Shown here: piece by piece, positions 37,483 through 48,619 of the stretch
How positions within the stretch are numbered: the first letter of the stretch is position 1
Layout: each line of letters begins with the position of its first letter
Origin: Muscardinus avellanarius
Lineage: Eukaryota; Chordata; Mammalia; Rodentia; Gliridae
Assembly (NCBI GenBank): GCA_963383645.1
Contig: OY726565.1
Coordinates: 35,817,529 to 35,881,528, forward strand
Direction: 5' to 3'
DNA length: 64,000 nucleotides
Notes under the pieces: model-generated
What the model was told of the DNA's origin: nothing
Databases searched by the model: none
Seen by the model: the letters and a program-made list of their open reading frames with translations, nothing else
Program-made: the position numbers and the translations under genes

Positions 37483-38262
37483 TATATACATAGATACGAT
37501 ACTAGAAGACATTACAATGTTAATGATAATTTTTATTTAATGTCAATAGTAGTTAATGGTATTGTGAATGGTAGAAATTGTGACTGGTCATTTTTTCTTG
37601 TACTTGTCTAGTTTTCCACATTGCATCTAATGAGCATACATTTAATTTACAATCAGAGACAGATACTACATTTTAAAAATGAATATTGCCCTTGGCATAG
37701 ACTTCTAAAAAGTAAATATGTTTTTTGCTACTATTGGTATTCAGAACCAGTCGGTTTCATCACTATATGTAATTTCAGTTTCTTCTGAATGTGGAAATTG
37801 AGAGACAATATCAAAGCCATAATTATTGTTATTTTCTGTAAAATCATTTCATACTTTAATGCTTCTTGGGCATTTTCAAAAAGGATAGATCTTTATAAAG
37901 TCTGAAACATGGCATGAATAATGTGCAAAAGAAAAATAAAATGTGTTCAGTACCTAGAGAATACACAAAGAATCCATGCTCTCATTCCTTTCAGTTACTT
38001 AGAAAGTTTGCTTTGAAATATGAATCTTATTTCAAGGACACCAGGCTAGAATTTATACTTCAAAATTCATACAGAAATGTAAGAGACTTGGAAGTCTTCA
38101 GGATAAAAAGTCAACGACTAGAAAACATAGGATTTCGGTTGTATGCAAGAAATTAAGTAAATCCTTGTATTCTTCTTTGTAAATAGACATTTATATTAAA
38201 GTGGATCCACTGTGAATCTCATCTTGAGACTCTCAATTATAAATCAACATTTTTTCATTCTT
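37483..38262. other. Single-copy sequence
   Basis: No recognised repeat. An open frame at 37914-38156 has no known relatives and no context. Confidence 0.4.
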
Positions 38263-38620
38263 ACATTAGTTTTCTAATGTTTAGAAACAAATGACCAGAA
38301 ATGTGGTGGCTTACAAGACCAAAAATTTATTCGGTCACAGGTCTGGAGGCAAGAAGTTTGGGGTCCAAATGTTAACAGATCCGTGCTTCTTCTGAAAGCC
38401 CTAGGGAAGAATGCTATCTTGTCTCTTCCTAGTTTCTGATAGCTGCTGTAATTCTTTAGAGTTCCTTGACTTCTATCTTTATCACCCAAATGTTTTGTCC
38501 TCTTTCTTTGTCCAAACATCCCTTTTCTTATGAAGGATACTTCTTAGAAGGATATTGATGGATTAGGATCCCACTCTACCAAGGACTCCAAACATATCTT
38601 TTTGGAAGACACAAACCACA
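38263..38620 (+). mobile_element. Ancient LTR-like mammalian interspersed repeat
   Basis: Reads 'ttagttttctaatgtttaga', 'gtggtggcttacaagacc', 'tttattcggtcacaggtctg', 'gaggcaagaag' and 'tgctatcttgtctcttccta', the order of a common eutherian LTR-class repeat. I cannot name the subfamily without a search. Confidence 0.55.
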
Positions 38621-39446
38621 ATACTGCTTTTCCTCCATCCTTTCTTCTTTTCCTCTCTTTCCTTCCTTCAACAACGACAACAAAACAAAACAAAATAAAC
38701 ATTAAAACACTTTAATTTTTCATGTCCTTGAAGCTACTATCTCCCTAGTGTATTTATATCTTTTTCTTGGAATCTCCATTTCTATTCCTCCCTAAAATTT
38801 ACTATGCCCAGGACACAATTCTGAGCCTTGCCAGTTGTAAAATATATACTTTTCTCTAAATAATCTTTTCTATTTCAGGTGTTAATACCATATACAAAAC
38901 CTTAGATTTTGGAGTGCCTCAAGACTTGATACTAGGCCATCTTACGGAGCATTACTATACACTTATTATACATCTTTTTATATTTCACTAATTTCCTGAG
39001 TGATACTATTTTCTGCTTTCAAAAATTTTCTAGAAAAAGAATATTCTTACACTTACCCATCTCCAGTCTGTATTCTGGCCTCCAATCTTTTTCTACATGA
39101 CTACCAATCCTATCATTTTGGTATCTCACAGGCATCTCAAAATGACCAGGTCCCAAATTCATTGTGAAATTCTCTTCCTTCTTTTTCTGAAAGGACTCCC
39201 CCTTGTCTTGTACTTCAGAAATGGCCCCAACCTGCACTCAGCTTCTGATGCTAGGAATTGATTTCCATTAATTTAAACTTTAACTGTCATTTCTCCTAAG
39301 GTGCTTCTCAGTATTAGTAGAGAAGAAACCTCAAAAAAAAGACTGAAAACAAGAGTCACTGTGATAAGAGATTGGAAAGTAGCAGGATCAAAGGAAAAAG
39401 AGTTTTAGGAAGGGGTGTTACAGTTGTTTTAAAAGGCAAGATATTT
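38621..39446. other. Single-copy sequence
   Basis: A pyrimidine-rich patch at about 38630-38670; nothing else recognised. Confidence 0.5.
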
Positions 39447-39621
39447 GCTGGACATGGTGGTGTATGTTTGTATTCCCAGCATTCTGGAGGGGGAGACTTG
39501 AGGATCACAGTTAGTGGACAGCCTCGGCTACTTAGGGAGGCCCTTCAAAACTCAGTGAGACCCTGTTTCAAAAAAATAAAAAGACAAAAATAGGGCTGGG
39601 AGTACCAAAAAAAAAAAAAAA
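39447..39621 (+). mobile_element. SINE with most of the ID half deleted
   Basis: Belongs to the longer-left-half variant (cggctacttagggaggccct, aaaactcagtgagaccctgt). The right half jumps from 'tagggctgggag' to 'taccaaaa', losing about 40 bp. Flanking repeat: 'aaggcaagatatt' before and 'aaggcaggatatt' after. Confidence 0.88.
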
Positions 39622-41101
39622 AAGGCAGGATATTCATTGCAATGAAAAATAGCAAGTTTCCATTAAGTTGAATAGCACAGAAGTCAGATTAGAAGGTGGG
39701 ATTTTAACAGATGGCAGAAAGAGCTGAGGTGTAAATGGAGGGAAAAGAAGTGGAGAGAAATGGCAGATGGATCAACGCTTTGGAGAAGCTAGACTGTGAA
39801 TCAAGAAGATAAGATAGTAGTTTAATAGGTATTATGTAGGCAGGGTTGTTTTATTTATTTATTTTATTGTACTTAAGTTGAAAAAGAGCATACATGAATG
39901 TATTAACATCCAAAAGCCCATAGAGCCATCAGAACCTGATACAAAAGAGATAGGATACTTGGTAGAAAAAACAAAAAAGTCCTTAACAATGCAGATTGGA
40001 ATGGGATCCAAGAACTTAGGATATTTGACCCCTTTTAGGCGGACTTGCACTACTGAGATTGAAATAAATTTCTTTCCCTGAAATACTTGCAGGTTTAGAT
40101 GAATTTGTAGGTTAAATGGTAGAAAGAAGAGGGAGTACAATTCTGATGTCTTCTGGTTTTTTTTCCTGGGGGAGTGTGAAGGAAGATGATTACTAGAAGA
40201 TATGAGGGGCATGTTGTTTGTGAGGAATGAAGATATTGAAACTATTTTCCTTCAAGTTTGAGAAACTAATGTGGTTAGAAATGTTCAGAAGAGTATTTGC
40301 CAGTCTTGGGAGCCAAATTTCTATTGGTAATTATGAATTAATAATAATATCTATATAATGGTTTAGTAGTTTGCTCAGAGGTAGTGCTAATATATTATTA
40401 AAAAGTTGGAGAGGTGATTGTCACCAAGGAAAATCACTTTAAATCCACCAATGACATTACAAAGTAACATTGGTCTTGGTGAATTCATCACAAATTAGGG
40501 CCTAGATCATGGCTATGTAACACCAGAATCTTGATCTGTAGGCCTCTGAAAAGTCATGTATATTTTTAGAGGTAAACCTAAGTTACTCAGAAGATTTGTG
40601 CAAAGCAGAATTGGAATTTATTAATTCATAGTTCTCACTAGAATTGAAATGCTCACACTGGTATGATTCTCGCTATTCCTTCAATGCCTAGAATACTAGA
40701 TTATAATAAAATAGTAGTTTGATGAAGATGAAATGAGAACAAACAGGATGAGATAAATGAATTTATACATTTGGTAAAAAGAAATATAACTAGGCTAGTA
40801 AGTACCCTTTGTCAGGTAGGCAGATGCCAGATGAACATTGATTAACTCCCTACCTTCAGAATAATGGTGCTGGGTTAAGCCAGTGTGCTCTCTCCACCTT
40901 ACTTTCTTTTCAGCTTTCTTAACTTATTCATCCACCTTCCTAATGACATATTTGTCTTTTGTTTTTCTCTGTAAACTGACTTACTTTGTCCTGGGACCTA
41001 TTATGTAACACATAGTGACTTACATTTTCTCTGCTTTACTTTATTATGAGCAGATCTGTTTTAACTTTTCTATTTTCTGTGTTATTAGAATATAGATTTC
41101 T
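39622..41101. other. Single-copy sequence
   Basis: No gene or repeat recognised over about 1.5 kb. Confidence 0.5.
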
Positions 41102-41292
41102 GCCGGGAGTGGTGGCACACGCTTGTAATCCCTGTGCTTGGGAGGCGGAGACAGGAGGATCGCGCCGGTTCGAAGCCAGTCTTGCTGGCTTAAGAGACCC
41201 TGTTTCCAAATAAAAATATAAAAATAGGTCTGGGAGTGTAGCCCGGAGGTTGAAGGGTTTCCAGGAACCTCAGTACCATACACACACAAAGA
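41102..41292 (+). mobile_element. B1-dID SINE
   Basis: Near-consensus in both halves. Tail is a short CA run. Flanking repeat: 'atatagatttct' before and 'atatagatttcc' after. Confidence 0.92.
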
Positions 41293-41887
41293 AAGGATAT
41301 AGATTTCCAAATTAGTCTTATCTAGCAATAATAAAGTTAGTTTATGATGTAGATAGTCCATTACCAGAGTTAACAAATGCATAATTTCTTACTTTTTCCT
41401 GATTTTATAAACAATGTGTTAATTTTAGTTTGTAACTAATTAATGAGAAGATAGGTAATAAAGCTAATTTTAAAATTATAAGTGATATATGAGATTAAGT
41501 CAAATTATTTTCCTTTACCTATATAAGCAACTTCCAGAGAAAAAGTTGCAGAGTACTTACTGTTAATTAGTGTAGTTTATACAAAATAAACACACAGTAC
41601 CTTTAACTATAGCACAAATCATGGCCTGTTAATTAGCCTGCTTTACACAAAGTGAACACATATTACTTTTAACCATAGCTGTAATTGTTTAAAAACGAAG
41701 TGTGACTGTTTATATAAGGTTTCATTGTAGGAGTTATCCAATCTACCTGAACTAAAATGCTAAGTGAAGAAAAGAATGAATCCTCTTCTCCCAGTTTCTC
41801 AAGCTAGTTCTACCAAAAAGATTTGCAGAAATCTATTTTTAAAAATTTAGTGGCCATAGGAACATTTTTAAATCACTAACCTTAACA

Positions 41888-41947
<60 letters not shown>

Positions 41948-42171
41948 ACACAACTGGCTGTTCTTTGCAAAGGCCTAAAAAAATTTTATTTCTTTTAGTC
42001 TTAATCTTTCTCTGATCTTTAAGTCTGTCCAGAATTTTTATGCACCATTTCTTTCCTGCATATATACAAAAGATTATTAAGCAAAAACAATGTATTGAAT
42101 ATTTTTATCAAGTGCTAACCAAGAGTCCTAATTTCTATCAACATTCAAACAGATAAAAAATTATGGATTAT
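41293..42171. other. Single-copy sequence with a TG microsatellite
   Basis: No gene. Contains the direct repeat 'cacagtacctttaactatag' / 'cacatattacttttaaccatag' at about 41590-41680, a diverged local duplication of roughly 90 bp, and (TG)n at 41889-41946. Confidence 0.5.
41889..41946. repeat. (TG)n microsatellite
   Basis: About 25 TG dinucleotides, followed by a short complementary 'tacacacaa'. Confidence 0.95.
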
Positions 42172-42197
42172 GGGGGATTCAAAATGGCGACTTTGGG

Positions 42198-43995
42198 GAG
42201 TCTGTCCGTTCACCGCCACCCACTCCGGAAACAGAATATCCAGTCATGGATAAAAATGAGCTGGTGCAGAAGGCCAAACTGGCTGAGCAGGCTGAGCGAT
42301 ATGATGACATGGCAGCCTGCATGAAGTTTGTAACTGAGCAAGGAGCTGAATTGTCTAATGAGGAGAGGAATCTTCTTTCAGTTGCTTATAAAAATGTTGT
42401 AGGAGCCCGTAGGTCATCTTGGAGGGTCGTCTCAAGTATTGAGCAAATGACGGAAGGTGCTGAGAAAAAGCAGCAGAAGGCTCGAGAATACAGAGAGAAA
42501 ATTGAAACAGAGCTAAGAGATATCTGCAATGATGTACTACTATCTCTTTTGGAAAAGTTCTTGATCCCCAATGCTTCACAAGCAGAGAGCAGTCTTCTAT
42601 TTGAAAATGAAAGGGACTACTACCATTACTTGGCTGAGGTTGCTGCTGGTGATGACAAGAAAGGGATTGTGGATCAGTCACAACAAGCATACCAAGAAGG
42701 TTTTGAAATCAGCAAAATGGAAATGCGACCAACACATCCTATCAGATTGGGCTTGGCTCTTAACTTCTCTGTGTTCTATTATGAGATTCTGAACTCCCCG
42801 GAGAAAGCCTGCTCTCTTGCAAAGACAGCTTTTGATGAAGCCATTGCTGAATTTGATACATTAAGTGAAGAGTCATACAAAGACAGCACACTAATAATGC
42901 AATTACTGAGAGACAACTTGACATTGTGGACATCAGATACCCAAGGAGATAAACTGAAGCAGGAGAAGGAGGGGAAAATTAACTGGCCTTCCAACTTTTG
43001 TCTGCCTCATTCTAAAATTTACACAGTAGACCATTTGTCATCCATGCTGTCCCACAAATAGTTTTTTGTTTACAATTTATGACAGGTTTATGTTACTTCT
43101 ATTTGATTTTCTATATTTCCCATGTGGTTTTTATGTTTAATATTAGGGGAGTAGATCCAGTTAACATTTAGGGAGTTATCTGTTTTCATCTTGAGGTGGC
43201 CAATATGGGGATGTGGAATTTTTATACAAATTATAAATGTTTGGCATAGTACGTTAGGTACATTGTGGCTTCACGAGTGCCAGTGTTAAAACTGCTTCCA
43301 TGTCTAAGCAAAGAAAACTGCCTACATATTGGTTTGTCCTGGTGAGAAATAAAAGGGATCATTGGTTCCAGTCATGGGTGTAGTTATTGTGGGTACTTTA
43401 GGGTCTGGAGCACTTACAAGGGTGTGGTAGAAACAGATATCCCATGGATCCTACATGTGTAAATCATGTGTTTCTGGGGACCTAGTCAACCTCTGCGAGT
43501 ACACCTTTGACTACAGCTCCAGAAGTGCTCCTTTAGACAAAGTTGTGACCCAATTTACTCTGGATAAGGGCAGAAATGATTCACATTCCATTATTTGTAA
43601 AGTTACCTTATGTTTGCTTTCATTATTTTTGCTACACATTTTATTTGTATTTAAATGTTTTAGGCAACCTAAGAACAAATGTAAAAGTAAAGATGCAGTA
43701 AAAATGAATTGCTTGGGATTCATTGTTTTATGTATATCAAGCATAGCAGTTAAACAAAACAAAACACATGTATTTAACTTTTTTTAGGTTTTTTTTTTTG
43801 CTTTTGTGATTTTTTTTCATTTGATACTTGCCTAACATGCATGTGCTATAAAAATAGTTAAATGGGGAAATAACTTGAGATGATGGCTAGCTTTGTTTAA
43901 TGTCTTAAGAAATTTCATGAACAATTCAAGCATAATTGTTAAGAACATGTGTATTAAGTTCATGTAAGTGGAATAAAAGTTTTATGAATGGAAAA
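42198..43995 (+). pseudogene. YWHAZ: YWHAZ (14-3-3 zeta) processed retropseudogene
   Basis: Intronless copy of the mRNA for 14-3-3 zeta, a dimeric adaptor binding phosphoserine/threonine motifs in the cytosol. It keeps 5' UTR, coding region from ATG 42246, about 1 kb of 3' UTR, AATAAA at 43972-43977 and an A-tail. The family signatures [13 protein letters not shown] and [15 protein letters not shown] are intact, with K49, R56 and R60 equivalents. Lesions: one extra codon (NDVLLSLL), a 2-base loss after QAES and a 1-base loss about 30 bases later that restores the frame, and a 1-base loss near 42945 that changes the C-terminus and reads through the normal stop (equivalent at 42980-42982) to 43061. 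The ligand-binding arginine R127 is histidine (DYYHYL), a CpG transition. A 17-bp duplication, 'aaaatggcgactttggg' (42181-42197) against 43996-44012, differs at one base. No promoter of its own is visible. Confidence 0.95.
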
Positions 43996-44012
43996 AAAAT
44001 GGCGATTTTGGG

Positions 44013-45655
44013 ATGCAGCTTATTTCAGTAGCTGAAACAAAGTTCAACTACTGAGAAGGCAGCATCTTAATAAACAAAATAAATATAGCTCATGACCCAA
44101 AACAGATCCAAGAATCATGGAGGAAGGAAGCCAGTAACTCTGAACTGCGAAATCCACTGCAAAAAAGCCTGAGTGTGTGACAGACCTGGCATGGATGTGG
44201 CTGGCCGATGGCACCATCAAAGGCCACGGGCCCAAACCATGAGAATTAGTCTGGCAGCCCCAAGAAATTCAGAAAACAAAACAAAACAAAACAAAACAAA
44301 AAAAACAAGAGTTCAAAACTGGCCATAGAGCTCTAACATCTTAAGTGGTGAGCTGCATCCAAGTACAATTTGCTCACCGGAGGCAGCACCCACAGCGGCA
44401 CAGCGAGACCTCCAGAGACCTGGAAGGGGACCAGGTAACTGTGTGTACCCAGGAAAGCCGCAGGACCCAGCAGCACACCAAGCTCTCCAGAGCCCCAGAC
44501 CAGGGCAGCCAGGTAATAGTGTGTGCCTAGATGAGCCATGGGACCTGGCGTGCAACTAGTGTGAGCCACAGGACATAGTGGTAACTGTGTGCGCCCATTG
44601 TGCACCTCAGGACCTAGTGGACTAGTCCAATTAGACCCTTCAGAGACACAGGAAGGGTGTTCAAGGCACGATACCAGCACAGAGCCACAGGGGGTTGCTC
44701 CAAGACTACATTGGAAGCCTTCCACCCCTGTGGGTAGGGAAGCACAGGCCTGAACTCCAGGTAAAGAGTGCAGAGGCAAGGACTACAGGCTGAAAATACA
44801 CAGAACCCGGACTTACACAGAAGTCATTAACAGTGACACCCAACGCCCTGACACCTAAATGCAAAGCTGTTAGAGGAGAGAGAGGGACCCAAACACTCAG
44901 AGAGTGGGTTCAGAAGCAGACAATAGGGTACAGAGCAAGTAAGAGGCATTGGAATATACTCCAGAAGCTACCAAATCGATCAGGCATTCAGATATTATAT
45001 GGCCCACCCCGTATTTATAAATTAGTAGGACTGGTTTTTGTTTTGTTTTGTTTTTTGGAGGGTTTATTTTGTTTGTTTGTTTTTCCTTTTATTTGGTTTT
45101 TTTTGTTTGCTTAGTTGTTTTACTTTGTTGTCTTACATGGTTACATGGTTGCTAGTTCTTTTTATTTTGTTGTATTTTTGTGTTTTTTTTTTCTTACTCT
45201 ATTTCTTTTGGTTGTTTATTTTTTTGTTTGTCTTTGATGTATAATACTTAGTTTTTGTATCTTGTTTTGTTACTTTATTCATGTTTGTTTACTCCTTTCC
45301 CCATTCCTTTTATAAAATTTTTCACTCTAGCCTATCTACTCTCTTCTCTCAAAACTTTTTTTCCCATACTATATCTCTTTGATTAATACTCAAGGTATTT
45401 CATATTTGCACACTTAAATATTCTACTAATTACCAGAGTCCTATTATCTAACCTTCTCCCATTCTCAACCAGATACTATCTTATTATACTTAAATTCTTC
45501 CTCAACCTAATCATATTCTCTATGTTACCTGACTCCTGCACCCATCACCCCAGCTCTTCCATCATCACCCAACCCTCACCATTTAAAAAAGTACTGCTAA
45601 CCTGCTGACACTTATAAATTCCTACTACTAAGACTGGATTAGACATAATAACCAC
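44013..45655 (+). promoter_or_regulatory. L1 5' UTR (internal promoter region)
   Basis: Relatively GC-rich from 44300 to 44830, with imperfect repeated units whose shared motif 'ggtaactgtgtg' recurs at about 44433, 44512, 44579 and, less well, 44551. The right part is T-rich (45020-45250). The unit from about 44850 onward matches the 5' UTR of the minus-strand L1. Known L1 5' UTRs act as internal RNA polymerase II promoters; this one is diverged and probably silent. Confidence 0.7.
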
Positions 45656-45659
45656 AAAA

Positions 45660-46555
45660 GATGCCAAAATATAAAAACAAGCATGAGAACCTTAAAAATA
45701 CAAGAATTAGGAATAGTGAAGAAACAATGGAAATAAAAATACTTACCTACAAGAAATGCAAGAAGGAGAATTTTGAATCCTGATCTAAAATATGATCAAA
45801 GGCATATAGGAAATGAAAAAGGAAATGGAGACACTAAGAAAGAATAAGAAAGAGGTCTGGAATGAAATTAAAGAATAAATGAAATGAAGACAGCAATAGA
45901 AATTCTGGAATAGATGAAATGAAAAATAGAATATCATTGTTAGAAGACAACTCATTCAAAACTGAAAGCAAGGTCAACAGCATACAGAAGTTATTACAGC
46001 AACAAAATCTAAACATCCAACAACTATGGGACAATATGAAACATCCTAACTTAAGAATAAAAGATATTGAAGAAGGGATAGAGGTACAGACCAGGGGCAT
46101 CCATAATCTCTTCACAGAAAGAATTTCAGAGAATTTCCCAAACATGGAAAGTGATATAGATCTTCATGTCCAGGAGACATACAGAACACCATTAAGACAA
46201 GATCAAAGAAGAATCTTCCCATGCAATATCATAGTCAAAATGACTAACATAGAAGCCAAGGAAAAGATCTTAAAAGCAGTGAGAACAAAAGGTCGGGTGA
46301 TATACAGAGGCAAAACAAGAAGAATCACCTCACCCCAGACTATACAAACCAGGTCATGAATGCTAGGAGAGACTGGTAAGATGTGATTCGTGATTCAGAC
46401 CCTGGAAGAAAATAATTTCCAACCAAAACTACTATATGGAACAAAACTACTATTCAAAATTGATGGAGAAACAAGTGTTTCAAGATAAGCAGAATCTCAA
46501 AAAAAATCATGAATTCAAAGCCAACAGGAGAAAATACTTAAATAAATAAACCATA
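45660..46555 (+). pseudogene. L1 ORF1, decayed
   Basis: The best-preserved stretch (45919-46359) holds the end of the coiled coil (LLQQQNLNIQQLWDNMK), the start of the RRM (HPNLRIKDIEEGI) and 'TNIEAKEKILKAVRTKGRVIYRGK'. Upstream and downstream parts are broken by stops and frameshifts. The 3' end is cut by the SINE starting at about 46571. Confidence 0.85.
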
Positions 46556-46570
46556 AAGAAGAAAAAAGAA

Positions 46571-46760
46571 GCCTGGCATGGTGGTACATGCTTGTAATCC
46601 CCGTACTTGGAAGGCGGAGACAGAATGATTGTGCAGGTTCAAAGCCAGCCTCGCTATCTTAAGAGACCCTATTTCCAAATAAAAATAATAAAAAAATAGG
46701 TCTGGGAGTATAGCCCAGAGGTAGACGGGTTTCCAGGGAACTCCAGTACCACCACCACCA
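46571..46760 (+). mobile_element. B1-dID SINE in L1 ORF1
   Basis: 'gcctggcatggtggtacatg' through 'ccagtaccaccaccacca'. Flanked by 'aagaagaaaaaagaag' on the left and a related purine run on the right. Its tail has become the GAA/GGA tract. Confidence 0.9.
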
Positions 46761-46938
46761 AAGAAGAAGAAGAAGAAGAAGAAGAAGAAGAAGAAGAAGA
46801 AGAAGAAGAAGAAGGAGGAGGAGGAGGAGGAGGAGGAGGAGGAGGAGGAGGAGGAGGAGGAAAGAAGAAGAAGAAGAAGAAGAAGAAGAAGAAGAAGAAG
46901 AAGAAGAAGAAGAAGAAGAAGAAGAAGAAGAAGAAGAA
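46761..46938. repeat. (GAA)n(GGA)n(GAA)n trinucleotide tract
   Basis: About 178 bp of pure purine on the plus strand: roughly 18 GAA/AAG units (46761-46814), 15 GGA units (46815-46860) and 25 GAA units (46862-46938). Mirror-like block order. Long open frames on the minus strand here (poly-S, poly-F, poly-L) are repeat artefacts. Confidence 0.97.
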
Positions 46939-48056
46939 AAAGCAAGAAGCAAGATACAGAAACTGAGAAGAGATGAAGTTGATCAACAGGGCATCTAAGC
47001 AAAAAAATAATTTTATACCATACAGAATTTAGGAAACAAAAATCATATTTCAATAATAACTCTGAATGTCAAAGGCCTTAACTCACCAATCAAAAGACAT
47101 AGACTGGCAATGTGGATTTAAAAACATAATCCAAATATATGCTGTTTGCAAGAAACTCACCTTACAAAGACATTCAGAGACTGAAAGTGAAAGGATGAAC
47201 AAAGATATATCATGCCAATGGAGACCAAAAATGGGCAGGGGTAACAATACTGATATCCAACAAAACAGACTTTAAGCTAAAACACAACAGAAGAGACAAA
47301 GCACGGCACTTCCTTTTGTTAAAATGAACAATCCACCAAGAAATAATGATAGTAAATATTTATGCCCCCAATGTGGGTGCAGCCACATTTGTGAAATAAA
47401 TCCTTCTGGACATCAGATCTCAAATAAACCCAAATACAATAAAATTGGGAGACTTCAACACACCTTTCATACCACTGAATAATCTTCAAGGCAAAAGATG
47501 AGTAAATACTCTTCAGAATTAAAGAAAACTATAAACCAAATGCACCTAATGGACATATACAGAATATTTCAACCAGGAACAGCAGAATATACATTCTTCT
47601 TGGCAGCCCACAGAATCTTCTCTGAAGTAGATCACATCCTGGGCCACAAAGCAAGCACCAGCAAATTCAAAAGATGTAATATAATTTCCTGCATGTTTTC
47701 AGAACATGATGGAATGAAAGTAGAAATCAATAACAAAAAACTCAAAAGAAACTATTTAAATACATGGAGATTGAATGATACACTATTGAATGACGAGTGG
47801 GTAATATCAGAAATTAGGGGAGAAATAAAGAAATTTCTGGAAATAAATGAAAATAGAGAAACAACTTACCAAAATCTATGGGACACTTTGTTGGTTTTTT
47901 CTTTCATTAAAAGATTTTTTTTATTGAAAATAAATAGTATACATTTAAACTGTGCTTGGTGCCCTCTTTCCCCCACCCCTGTTTTCCCTTCCTCCCCTCC
48001 CAACAATGAGTGTCCAGGGTATCCATGCTATAGTCATACTTTAAAACATATTCAAT

Positions 48057-48266
48057 CCGGGCGTGGTGACGCACGCTTGTAATCCCCGCACTTGGGAGGC
48101 GGAGACAGGAGGATTACGCTGGTTCGGAGCCAGCCTCGCTGGCTTAAGAGACCCTGTTTCCAAATAAAAAAATATAAAAAATAGGTCTGAGAGTGTAGCC
48201 CAGAGGTAGAAGGGCTTCCAGGAACCCCAGTACCACCAAAAAAACCCAATAATAAATACATACATA
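48057..48266 (+). mobile_element. B1-dID SINE inside the nested L1
   Basis: Near-consensus copy with a CATA/AAAT-rich tail. Flanking repeat 'aaaacatattcaa' occurs just before (about 48043) and just after (about 48270). It is the third level of nesting. Confidence 0.92.
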
Positions 48267-48583
48267 AATAAAACATATTCAAATTTATCTCCCGCACTAA
48301 TTGACTTCAGCCTTCTTCCTCTCTTATCATTCCATTCAAACTTTGCTGAGATTTCCCTTCCATTATCTGGAGTCCCTCTGGTATCCCCAATACTCCCTAG
48401 TTTGGACATATTAGAGAAAACATATGTCTCTTCTTATTCTGTGCTTGGCTGATCTCACATACCCTAATGCACTCCAGGATTTTCCATCTTCTTGCTAATG
48501 CCATGACTTTGTTCTTCTTTATAGCTGAATAGCATTCCATTGTGTGTATTTCCCATAATTTTGCAATCCATTCATCTGATGGT

Positions 48584-48619
48584 GCTGCCAATACCACCCT
48601 GAACATGCCCAAACTCATA
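48584..48619 (+). rRNA. 5S rRNA 5'-part pseudogene fragment
   Basis: About 36 bases resembling nucleotides 5 to about 41 of mammalian 5S rRNA, with the exact core 'ataccaccctgaac'. Three or four mismatches fall at CpG sites of 5S (two CpGs in 'gaacgcgccc', one in 'cccgat', one in 'ctcgtc'), each changed to CA or TG as expected for methylated CpG decay. It is fused to the L1 fragment in the opposite orientation. A dead fragment, not a 5S gene: the internal promoter region lies beyond it and is absent. Confidence 0.72.

Larger units (their letters stand above)
47891..48619 (-). mobile_element. Inverted 5'-truncated L1 fused to a 5S rRNA fragment
   Basis: The minus strand reads L1 ORF2 C-terminus ([23 protein letters not shown] ... 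EISQAQNKKRHMFSLICPN, 48570-48397), a 3' UTR and an A-rich end at 47893-47935. The insertion duplicated 14 bp of the host L1, 'tatgggacactttg' (47877-47890) against 'tatgggatattttg' (48620-48633). Between the L1 breakpoint (about 48583) and the right duplication lies a 5S rRNA-like piece. A SINE sits inside at 48057-48266. Confidence 0.88.

Noticed and set aside
42246..43061. Intact YWHAZ-like gene of 271 codons
   Set aside because: Compensated frameshifts, an altered C-terminus, an intronless structure with an A-tail, and a target duplication all indicate a retropseudogene.
46538..47053. Long minus-strand open frames rich in Ser, Phe or Leu
   Set aside because: They are translations of the GAA/GGA trinucleotide tract and the adjoining SINE, with no coding signal.
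48584..48619. Functional 5S rRNA gene
   Set aside because: Only about the first third is present, with decayed CpGs and no internal control region.
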